Assembly (NCBI GenBank): GCA_012800625.1
Contig: JAAZIY010000447.1
Location: 1-10,160 of the forward strand
DNA: 10,160 bases
Source of the DNA: Lentisphaerota bacterium
GTDB taxonomy: Bacteria; Verrucomicrobiota; Lentisphaeria; Oligosphaerales; Oligosphaeraceae
Reading direction: 5' to 3'
The notes under the pieces are model-generated. The model saw only the letters and a program-made list of their open reading frames with translations, did not search any database and was not told where the DNA came from. Below, one piece after another: positions 1 through 5,787 of this stretch. The translations under genes were made by a program, and so were the position numbers. Numbering within the stretch: the first letter of the stretch is position 1; every line of letters begins with the position of its first letter.

Positions 1-1
1 C

Positions 2-31
2 TTGACAGTGAAGGACAGCGTCCTCTATATA
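2..31 (+). promoter_or_regulatory. Possible sigma-70-type promoter with a palindrome in its spacer
   Basis: A perfect TTGACA (2-7) is followed 18 nt later by TATATA (26-31), close to the -35/-10 consensus. The spacer contains AGGAC-AGC-GTCCT (12-24), an inverted repeat with 5-bp arms that could be a repressor site. The promoter would fire rightwards into the 3' end of a minus-strand gene, so any product would be antisense or a short RNA. No plus-strand gene follows. TA-rich matches of this kind are common by chance, so this is only a candidate. Confidence 0.3.
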
Positions 32-76
32 TAAGCAGGCAATCGAAGAATTTTCCAACGCCGTGCGCAGTCAGAG

Positions 77-160
77 CGCGTCCAGAAAGCTAGTTGGACA
101 CAAAGTCCCACGAAGGGGGAGGGCACGAAGAGACACGAAGTCACACCAAATCACACGAAG
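77..160. repeat. CACGAAG-rich dispersed repeat, copy 1
   Basis: This is an intergenic stretch built from degenerate units of about 9-10 nt around CACGAAG. Positions 109-136 match 2121-2148 at 27 of 28 bases. The outer ends also match: CGCGTCC at 77-83 and 2089-2095, and CACACGAAG at 152-160 and 2154-2162. It starts 28 nt beyond the stop codon of the sigma-like gene. I see no coding potential. The internal periodicity and the copy at 2089-2162 suggest a dispersed intergenic repeat family rather than a CRISPR repeat, because there are no equal spacers. Confidence 0.8.
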
Positions 161-187
161 TTTTTAAGCTGACGCAAAGGTTTTAGC

Positions 188-1084
188 CTAAATTAAGGCG
201 AAGCTCCTGATTTTAGCCTGATCGGAGTCCTGCAGTCTTTTTTTCAGCAGAGTTGTCAGCAGTTCAAACAACTCAAAGTCGCATTGCCCGCCAGCCCTCG
301 GATTCTCTCTGCGCCAGACCTGCAGCTTATCTTTTGCCTGCTCAAATAAATTGTAGCAAGTAGATTTAGCGCAGTCCAAGGCTTCGCAGACCGCCTCATC
401 AGCCAGGCTGACTTGCTGCAGATTGGCATACAGCAGCAGGCAATGCGAGTCCTCAAAATCCGCTAACACAGCCTCCAGTGCCAGCTGCAGTTCTTTTTGC
501 AGGGTCTCTGAGCGCAGCGCCGGATCTGCCTGGTCCGCTTCCAGCAGCGTTTCCCAGCTCCCCTCTTGCCCCGCCTCTGTGCTAATCCTGTCCTGCAGAT
601 TCAGGGCTCTGTGCAGAAAGCGCTTGCCCGCCTGCATTTCTTCGCCCAGTTTACTTTCAGGTCGCAGATCATAGTGCTTGCGCAACACTACGCGCAGCAC
701 ATCCCTAATCATGCCTTTTGGTCCCAGCAGCTTGCCATTAAGCACCTGCATGGGTGGGTCTTGGCTGTCCTCCATCTGCTGCCAGAGTCGGTCTTTGTAT
801 TGAGTAAAGTTGCGGCGCGGCATACTCTCTTTCGGGTCTGTCAGCCCATCCTTGTACGCCATATACAAATCGAACTCAATCACCAGCTCATCATCGCAGA
901 GCAGCCCTTTTCTGTCATGATACGCCGCGTAGCCACGCAATTCCCGGTGCATTTTATGCAGCAGCCGTCGGCGCAGATAGGCGGTCTGTGCTGGCGGGCA
1001 GCCGTCCACAAAGCAAATTTCCTTCCATGCTCCCCAGGCCTCCAGCTCCTGCTCCGGGGTGAATTTTTCAGCCTCGTGCTTCAT
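188..1084 (-). CDS. Sigma-factor-like protein with C-terminal helix-turn-helix
   Basis: The protein has 298 residues and I do not recognise a named family. Residues about 195-262 form a helical stretch whose spacing looks like sigma-70 region 4: a helix around LALEAVLADF, then SLADEAVCEALDCAKSTCY as a helix-turn-helix, then a basic helix to KDKLQVWRRE. Residues 35-60 and 90-140 are helical and basic and could be a region-2-like part, but I cannot place its motifs. A role in transcription initiation or DNA binding is inferred from this C-terminal part only. I chose the ATG at 1084 over the in-frame GTG at 1099. It overlaps the upstream stop codon as ATGA, which signals translational coupling, and GGAG lies 9 nt before it. 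No signal peptide or membrane segment is visible. The stop is TAG at 188-190, and no terminator hairpin with a T-tract follows. Confidence 0.8.
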   Translation of the reverse strand: MKHEAEKFTPEQELEAWGAWKEICFVDGCPPAQTAYLRRRLLHKMHRELRGYAAYHDRKGLLCDDELVIEFDLYMAYKDGLTDPKESMPRRNFTQYKDRLWQQMEDSQDPPMQVLNGKLLGPKGMIRDVLRVVLRKHYDLRPESKLGEEMQAGKRFLHRALNLQDRISTEAGQEGSWETLLEADQADPALRSETLQKELQLALEAVLADFEDSHCLLLYANLQQVSLADEAVCEALDCAKSTCYNLFEQAKDKLQVWRRENPRAGGQCDFELFELLTTLLKKRLQDSDQAKIRSFALI

Positions 1085-1512
1085 ATCTGATGGCTCCACC
1101 TAAAAATAAATTTCTTTAACTTTTCTTTCTCTGCGGGGTTCAGCTTGGGTTTACGCACATTGCGCTGCAGCGCCGGCTCTCCGCCCTCTTTTGCAAGAAA
1201 ATCCTTTGGCAGCACCTGCAGCGGGCGCAGCGCCCTAAAATATGTAGGTTGTTCATTCACCACGTCGCTGACCTCAAAGGCCGGGCCGCGCTTCCGGCTA
1301 CTGCCTATCAACATTGGTATCACATCATCAAGCCGTTTCAGCTCGCCTTTTCTCAAGCTCAGCCCCGGATGCCCCTGGCGCTGGCTATTCTGATCATAGC
1401 CAGGATAGCTCTGCTTGAGATACTCCTCATCCAGCCACCAAAGACTGCCAAAGCCGTAATGATTAGCAAAGCGCAATAATCTAAACCAGCGCTCAAACTC
1501 ATAGTCTTGCAT
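1081..1512 (-). CDS. Small basic protein, faintly MazF/PemK-like
   Basis: The protein has 143 residues and I cannot name its family. Residues 48-70 (GHPGLSLRKGE, then DDVIPMLIGSS) and 88-101 (QPTYFRALRPLQVL) follow the order of strands seen in MazF/PemK-type toxins, where an HPxLxL strand is followed by a VIPxxxSS strand and later a core strand. The basic C-terminus (117-137, rich in Lys, Arg and Pro) ends in a helix. This is a pattern impression and does not establish RNase activity. The ATG at 1512 has GGGAG 8 nt upstream and is preferred to the TTG directly before it. The gene overlaps the sigma-like gene downstream as ATGA, so the two are probably made together. A 94-nt gap separates it from the ring-nuclease candidate upstream. 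Alternatives are an adaptor for the sigma-like partner or an unknown nucleic-acid-binding protein. Confidence 0.7.
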   Translation of the reverse strand: MQDYEFERWFRLLRFANHYGFGSLWWLDEEYLKQSYPGYDQNSQRQGHPGLSLRKGELKRLDDVIPMLIGSSRKRGPAFEVSDVVNEQPTYFRALRPLQVLPKDFLAKEGGEPALQRNVRKPKLNPAEKEKLKKFIFRWSHQI

Positions 1513-1606
1513 CAAAGCATCTCCCGAAGAAAGTTGATTTCAGCCATAAGCATACTTTAACACAACTTCAAGATGTTGGGCAGCAAGACAGCGCCGTTTT
1601 TTGTCG

Positions 1607-1996
1607 TTACTGCCATTCCAGGCAAAGCAGCTGCCAGCCCAGGATCATGTCAACTCCAATCTCCTGGCCTATCTGCGGGCGAAAATCCTCCTTGTAGTCC
1701 GGCGACAAAATCCAGCAACGCGTAAACTCCTCGCCCAGATAGTAAGGCAAGGCGTTCGCGGAAAGACGCAGAGCCGGGCGCTCTAGCGGCGGAGTCAAAT
1801 CGCAGCCCAAAAGCTCCCCGGCCAGAGCCAAGGTGTTGGCATGCCCCCAAAAAGACAAAACCCGATGCCGAGCTAAAACCGCAGCAAAAGAATCAAGCCC
1901 GAAAGGAAAAACCCTAACCGGCCTGCGTATCAGGCTAAAAGGAAAGCTGTTGCCTAATAAAAGACCGGGTCGTACTTGATTTGAAAGCAAATTCAT
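1607..1996 (-). CDS. Candidate cOA ring nuclease (DUF1874/Crn2/AcrIII-1-like)
   Basis: The protein has 129 residues. Its pattern resembles the STIV-B116/DUF1874 family: an N-terminal strand LLLGNSFPFSL (12-22), the motif SFWGHANT (48-55) followed by a helix into ELLGCDL (61-67), then LERPALRL (71-78) and a final strand WQLLCLEW. Family members have a similar strand, a S-x-x-GH-x-x-T motif, LLG and a following N/E-R strand. In AcrIII-1 (SIRV1 gp29) the GH histidine is catalytic for cyclic tetra-adenylate cleavage; the equivalent here would be H52. I infer that it degrades cOA made by the neighbouring Cas10. I chose the ATG at 1996 because AAGG lies 5 nt upstream and the family fold begins just after it. 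The in-frame TTG (2050) and ATG (2035) have no ribosome site and would add a Trp/Phe-rich tail. The family assignment is from memory of the motif and needs a profile search. Confidence 0.6.
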   Translation of the reverse strand: MNLLSNQVRPGLLLGNSFPFSLIRRPVRVFPFGLDSFAAVLARHRVLSFWGHANTLALAGELLGCDLTPPLERPALRLSANALPYYLGEEFTRCWILSPDYKEDFRPQIGQEIGVDMILGWQLLCLEWQ

Positions 1997-2088
1997 TAAA
2001 ACCTTAAGCCAAAAGTGAAAATACCACAGAGCCATCCATAAGAACAACAAAAATCAGCCCAGATGCATTGTAGTGCCTACACATAGAC

Positions 2089-2162
2089 CGCGTCCAAAAA
2101 GCCCTTGAACCGCAAAAGTACACGAAGGGGGAGGACACGAAGAGACACAAAAGCACACGAAG
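2089..2162. repeat. CACGAAG-rich dispersed repeat, copy 2
   Basis: This is the second copy of the repeat at 77-160, in the same orientation. The core 2121-2148 differs from 109-136 at one position (A2135 against G123). It is about 10 nt shorter, missing one internal unit. It lies in the 245-nt spacer between the cmr1 stop and the ring-nuclease candidate. With copy 1 it brackets the three accessory genes. The rest of the spacer (1997-2088 and 2163-2241) shows no gene and no convincing terminator; only the 8-bp palindrome TGAATTCA (2185-2192) was noted. Confidence 0.8.
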
Positions 2163-2241
2163 TCGTATTCACCTAAAACTTGCGTGAATTCAGGCTGAAA
2201 ATGCAGTTTTTAAATGCCGATGAAATGGCTGTGTGTAAAAT

Positions 2242-3204
2242 CTATAGTCGGCGCAAAACTAGTTCTTCGCGATTGTCATCAGCCTGGTCTTTGACTTTCT
2301 GGCGATAGGGAGTTTTGAATCTCATATCCGTGAGAAATCCCTCAAAGCTCCCCTCAGCCTCTTTATTTTCAAGCACTGAGGGAGTATAAAACAACAGCGG
2401 CAAAAGCCCCTCTTGCAGCTTGACCGGGCGCAGGTGCAACGCAGAGGCCTGCCGCCCACCGCCGGACTTGCCCAGCGGAGTTGGATTGTCGCCTTTTTGC
2501 CCGGCTGAGTAGCCATTTTGGCGCAGCCAACCCAGGCTGGCTTCCAAGTTGCGCAAAGCCGCCCGCCAATCATTGCTTCCGCTAAAAGCGGGACGTCCGT
2601 CTTTCTCAATGTACCAGATATCCAGGTTCGGACAATGTTGGCTGCAACCCGCCTTAAAGTCAGCCAGGCTGGGAGCCTCTTCCAGTCCCCAAGCCCCCAT
2701 GCCTCTGGTTTGACGCAAACCAACGCTGCCCAGGTTAACCAGGCAATGCCAGGCCTGCTTAAAAAGTGCCAGGTCTGCCTGGTCATGAATTTGACGCAAA
2801 ATTGAGGCCTGCAAAGTAAAGGTGCTGCCAGGCGCAAGCCAGCCGCCTTTTTCAAAGCGCTTGATCCCTGCGTCATTGCCGGAAACTCGGGCGAAATGCA
2901 AAAGATAGCCTAGGGCTTGGTTAGAGTTGGCCGGCAAGTCGGCGGCATTCCCATAACTATTATTCTTGTCGCTAATGCGCAGCCTTACTTTACTGGCATG
3001 CGGTTGGCGCTGCTTCTGTTCGCCTTCCTCCCTGCCTTGCCCGCCAAACAGCTCCAGCTCCTGCTGGCGACTGCCGCCCAGCACGCGGAACCACCAGCGC
3101 AGCTGACCGCGCAAAGAAGGCACACGTAGCTCTGCCTCCTGTTGATTCGCCCCGGCGCAAAAACAAGGACTGATCAACCCTAATCTCACACAGTATTCAC
3201 TCAT
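2242..3204 (-). CDS. cmr1: Type III-B RAMP protein Cmr1
   Basis: The protein has 320 residues. Cmr1 is a Cas7-like subunit at the far end of the Cmr backbone that contacts the 3' part of the crRNA and target. The family N-terminus is clear: LGLISPCFCAGA (8-19), then ELRVPSLRGQLRWWFRVLGG (25-44), the pSLRGxLRWWfR signature. A second RAMP glycine-rich motif, LGSVGLRQTRGMGAWG, is at 158-173. The segment RQASALHLRPV (251-261) matches the basic conserved strand of the second ferredoxin-like half. The start ATG overlaps the cmr6 stop as ATGA, with GGGGAG 8 nt upstream. It is the last gene of the operon, which ends in TAG at 2242-2244. A Lys/Gln-rich loop at 55-72 is probably disordered. Length is within the family range. 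Confidence 0.94.
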   Translation of the reverse strand: MSEYCVRLGLISPCFCAGANQQEAELRVPSLRGQLRWWFRVLGGSRQQELELFGGQGREEGEQKQRQPHASKVRLRISDKNNSYGNAADLPANSNQALGYLLHFARVSGNDAGIKRFEKGGWLAPGSTFTLQASILRQIHDQADLALFKQAWHCLVNLGSVGLRQTRGMGAWGLEEAPSLADFKAGCSQHCPNLDIWYIEKDGRPAFSGSNDWRAALRNLEASLGWLRQNGYSAGQKGDNPTPLGKSGGGRQASALHLRPVKLQEGLLPLLFYTPSVLENKEAEGSFEGFLTDMRFKTPYRQKVKDQADDNREELVLRRL

Positions 3205-4433
3205 GGCATTTTCTCCCCAGGAAAAAACTCTTTGTTAAGAGCGTAGATAACTTTGCAGATATGCGGCCAGTTTTGCTTGTTAAAGCCCTTTTTCCAGCTT
3301 TTCATATCAAGCCACATTTGTTTTCTGGGTCCCTTGAGAGCACGCAGCAAAGCATTTTTTTGCTCCTTGTTCAAGGGATCCTTCTTCAAGGCCAGCCTAC
3401 CCAGCTCATATTGAAATCTCTGTTCGTCCAGCTGTGACAGGCGTTCATCCTCGCGTTCCCCCTCACTCATTGCCGCCAGCCTGGCCTTCTCATTTATGTT
3501 TTCTTCAGCGCGTTGCTGTTCTAGCCTGCGCTGTTCTTCAGCCTTTGCCTGTTGTTTTTCCGCTTCCAGCTTGGCCGCAGCCTGTCTTTGCTTTTCCTCA
3601 GTCAGGCGCTGCATAAAGTCAGCACTGTATTCTTTGCAAAAATAAAACCAGCCATAGCCGGCATTGGTTTTCGCCCCCAGGCCCAGCTCGGTCAAGCCCA
3701 GAACCAGAAAATTCTCGGCGTCCTCGATGCATTGCTCATCCGCCCTTGGCAAGGGCATGATTCTAAACAGAAAATGCGTGCCTTCCTTCACTGTGGGGAA
3801 AGCCAGCGGCACCGGGTCTTCATTGTCAAAGGCGAATTCGCTTTTTTCATCGTAATAATCTCTATGATGCGGCGTGCAAATATCGCTCTGCAATAAAATT
3901 TCGCCTCTGCGGCCTATGGCCATGGCTGGTAGAAACGACAGCTTTGAAGCCAGCGCCTTTAGTTCTTTATCCTGCTGCGCCTGCTTGATAAGCAGATCAA
4001 GTTCTGGCTTTTGGGTAGGAAAGCCAAAAACATCGGCAATACGCAGGGCCAGCTCCTCGCTTTTTTCTTGCTGCCATTGCAGCCAGGCGGCCTGCAAGGC
4101 CACTCCCCGGATTGAACTGCCCGGTATATAGGGGTAGCCGCGCAAGGGATGCAGGCAGATGCCGGCATTTTCCAAAACCCCGCCGCTCTGATTGATTATC
4201 AGGTTGGCTTCCAAGCGAGCTACCAGCTGCCGTGCTTTGGCGTATTTTCTTACTACAGGCTCCGACCTGAATTTGTTGTGGCACTGTACAATGTGCTTAA
4301 CCTCCGAATTGCGGCTGCCCGAGTCGCTCATGCTGAGATTGAGGAATTTCTCCAAACGCAAGGAGGGAGACTCGCAGGCGCTAAAGTCGTCACCCAGCAA
4401 ATCCAGAATTGCCTTATTGCATGTTTTATACAT
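3201..4433 (-). CDS. cmr6: Type III-B RAMP protein Cmr6 with coiled-coil C-terminal extension
   Basis: The protein has 410 residues. Cmr6 is a Cas7-like backbone subunit near the Cmr1 end of the complex. The signature HPLRGYPYIPGSSIRGVALQ lies at 95-114, and the closing glycine-rich RAMP motif GLGAKTNAGYGWF is at 251-263. Most Cmr6 proteins end near that point. Here about 140 more residues follow: a Glu/Lys/Gln/Ala-rich stretch predicted to be a coiled coil (about 272-320), then a mixed charged helical region with tryptophans (325-410). I chose the ATG at 4433 because AAGGAG lies 6 nt before it. The in-frame TTG at 4451 would add six residues that include that ribosome site and would overlap cmr5. 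The gene starts 14 nt after the cmr5 stop and overlaps cmr1 by ATGA. Confidence 0.94.
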   Translation of the reverse strand: MYKTCNKAILDLLGDDFSACESPSLRLEKFLNLSMSDSGSRNSEVKHIVQCHNKFRSEPVVRKYAKARQLVARLEANLIINQSGGVLENAGICLHPLRGYPYIPGSSIRGVALQAAWLQWQQEKSEELALRIADVFGFPTQKPELDLLIKQAQQDKELKALASKLSFLPAMAIGRRGEILLQSDICTPHHRDYYDEKSEFAFDNEDPVPLAFPTVKEGTHFLFRIMPLPRADEQCIEDAENFLVLGLTELGLGAKTNAGYGWFYFCKEYSADFMQRLTEEKQRQAAAKLEAEKQQAKAEEQRRLEQQRAEENINEKARLAAMSEGEREDERLSQLDEQRFQYELGRLALKKDPLNKEQKNALLRALKGPRKQMWLDMKSWKKGFNKQNWPHICKVIYALNKEFFPGEKMP

Positions 4434-4439
4434 ATGCGA

Positions 4440-4445
4440 CTCCTT
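4440..4445 (-). promoter_or_regulatory. Shine-Dalgarno site that fixes the cmr6 start
   Basis: AAGGAG on the minus strand lies between the cmr5 stop codon (4448-4450) and the ATG at 4433, with 6 nt of spacing. It argues against the longer TTG start at 4451, which would place this site inside the coding sequence. Confidence 0.8.
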
Positions 4446-4447
4446 TT

Positions 4448-4837
4448 TCAAGCATAGCGCCGGAACAAGTTCATATATGCCAAGGCCTCCTTGGTGAGCA
4501 GCCGCAGTTCCGCAGAACTGCGCTCCTCAGCAACCAGCCAATTGGCAAAATCAGATAATTTTGAGATCTCTGCCGGGCAAAACCCGACCTGTGCACATTT
4601 CAAATGCTGAAAAACGGCGGCAAAAACCAAAGCATACCCAGAGTCTCCGCGCTTGGAGTTCTCTGCCTTTTTCTGGTCTTCCAAAGCGAAAGCCAAAGCG
4701 GCAATCAAACCGTTTTGCTGTATCATGGTCGGCACCTTTTTGACAATCGCGCCTTCGTTGGCACCGGTGAATGCACCAGGGCAGGACTTGATGGCCAACA
4801 GAGCATTTCTGGAGCGTATCTGTTCCATGTTAATCAT
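4448..4837 (-). CDS. cmr5: Type III-B small subunit Cmr5
   Basis: The protein has 129 residues, is all-helical and has no membrane segment. Cmr5 is the small subunit (Cas11 role) that forms the minor filament of the Cmr complex along the crRNA-target duplex. The family core is VKKVPTMIQQNGLIAALAFA (32-51), the kxxPxmIqxNGLxxxLAF motif. The C-terminus LLTKEALAYMNLFRRYA (113-129) matches the typical EALxYLxxLkRFA ending. The start ATG has AAGGAGG 6 nt upstream, and the gene begins 12 nt after the cmr4 stop, consistent with co-transcription and strong translation. Cmr5 is needed in several copies per complex, which suits the strong ribosome site. Confidence 0.94.
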   Translation of the reverse strand: MINMEQIRSRNALLAIKSCPGAFTGANEGAIVKKVPTMIQQNGLIAALAFALEDQKKAENSKRGDSGYALVFAAVFQHLKCAQVGFCPAEISKLSDFANWLVAEERSSAELRLLTKEALAYMNLFRRYA

Positions 4838-4849
4838 AGCCTTCCTCCT

Positions 4850-5713
4850 TTAATTGTTTCCCTTCGATGACAGTTTTACCGAACACCAACCCAAACCGGA
4901 GCCGGCATCAGCGCCAATCTGCAAAACCTGGTCGTTCTCTTCCAGCTTGGCGGCGAGCAAATCCGCCGCTTCTGGCACTGTGCAATGCATTATGCTATAA
5001 AACATGGTTTCCGAAGGCACGTTCACCTGGTTGAATAAAGCTCCTGCCTGAGCCACCCCGGTCTCCACAACGATTTTCACATGTTGTGCAATCTCGCAGG
5101 CGTGCTCGGCAAAGTAGCTGAACATTTCATTGGAAATGACAACCAGGTGTTCGGCCAGCTCAGTCTGCCAGGCTATGTCAGCAGATATCTCCTGTAAAGC
5201 TGTAACCAGGGCGGCCTCCGGCTCGGCAACGCTTTTCAAAATGTACTCCTCAAGTACAATCTGGGACTGCTTCAACAGCAGCTTAGGTGAGGCAATGCAC
5301 TCATCCGGACTTGCAAGCTTAGGAATATCAAAGGCCAGTTTCATGTCACGCTTGGCTCTGGCTAGTACCAAAGGACAGGTGCACCAAGCAAAGGCGTTTT
5401 TAGCTGAACGGACCGGAAAAGCCAACAGCTTGCCCTCGCCGACGAGCAGACTGCCAGCCTTCGCGTTTTTGTCGTCGCCGTCGCGACCAAACAGTAATTC
5501 AGCAGCGCTTTCCTTGAGACGCTTGTTGTTTTTACCCATGTTTTCAGAATCGTACCACAGGCTTGAAAGAACACCTTTCAGACTGGAGCCCGGAATCACC
5601 GGGTATTCGGTGTGTCTTTCTCTGACCACTGGCTGGTCCACGGCACCCACTGAGCTTCCTGCTCCCACGTGCAATGGGGTTCTGGTGAAGATGGACATGA
5701 TTTGTTCTTGCAT
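4850..5713 (-). CDS. cmr4: Type III-B backbone RNase Cmr4
   Basis: The protein has 287 residues. Cmr4 is the repeated Cas7 backbone subunit that cuts target RNA at 6-nt intervals. The N-terminus is highly typical: TRTPLHVGAGSSVG (10-23), VDQPVVRERHTEYPVIPG (25-42), then SSLKGVL. Asp26 falls at the same number and motif as the catalytic Asp of Pyrococcus Cmr4, so RNase activity is likely kept. FNQVNVPSETMFY (227-239) and LQIGADAGSGLGW (264-276) match the later conserved strands. In the first of these, the family often has acidic residues where Asn-Gln stands here; I am unsure of its importance. The start ATG has AGGAG 6 nt upstream; the inner Met6 has no ribosome site. A 74-nt gap separates it from cmr3, the largest gap in the operon, with no hairpin or promoter I can defend. 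Confidence 0.96.
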   Translation of the reverse strand: MQEQIMSIFTRTPLHVGAGSSVGAVDQPVVRERHTEYPVIPGSSLKGVLSSLWYDSENMGKNNKRLKESAAELLFGRDGDDKNAKAGSLLVGEGKLLAFPVRSAKNAFAWCTCPLVLARAKRDMKLAFDIPKLASPDECIASPKLLLKQSQIVLEEYILKSVAEPEAALVTALQEISADIAWQTELAEHLVVISNEMFSYFAEHACEIAQHVKIVVETGVAQAGALFNQVNVPSETMFYSIMHCTVPEAADLLAAKLEENDQVLQIGADAGSGLGWCSVKLSSKGNN

Positions 5714-5787
5714 TTTCTACTCCTGTTTTTGTTTTGCGGGTTTAAAGGCCGCTGTTAGTCTCTGTGTTATCTAGGTTACTCCGTTTT

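Noticed and set aside
566..1090. Plus-strand open frame of 174 codons
   Set aside because: It lies wholly opposite the sigma-like gene, has no ribosome site of note and no domain pattern. It is a shadow of the minus-strand gene.
1997..2050. N-terminal extension of the ring-nuclease candidate from TTG 2050 or ATG 2035, as a membrane anchor
   Set aside because: The extra 18 residues are hydrophobic, but neither start has a Shine-Dalgarno site, while the ATG at 1996 has AAGG at proper spacing just before the fold begins.
2163..2241. Rho-independent terminator after cmr1
   Set aside because: Only short imperfect inverted repeats are present (for example TTCAC/GTGAA), with no G+C-rich stem followed by a T-tract on the minus strand.
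2322..2876. Second minus-strand frame of 184 codons inside cmr1
   Set aside because: It is an out-of-frame shadow of cmr1. The translation has no family pattern and the cmr1 frame carries clear RAMP motifs.
5130..5774. Plus-strand open frame of 214 codons
   Set aside because: It is antisense to cmr4, whose protein motifs are unmistakable. Its translation is Ser/Ala-rich with no recognisable domain.
5714..5787. Internal promoter or small gene between cmr3 and cmr4
   Set aside because: No -35/-10 pair with proper spacing and no ORF with a ribosome site were found. It looks like a plain operon spacer holding the cmr4 ribosome site.
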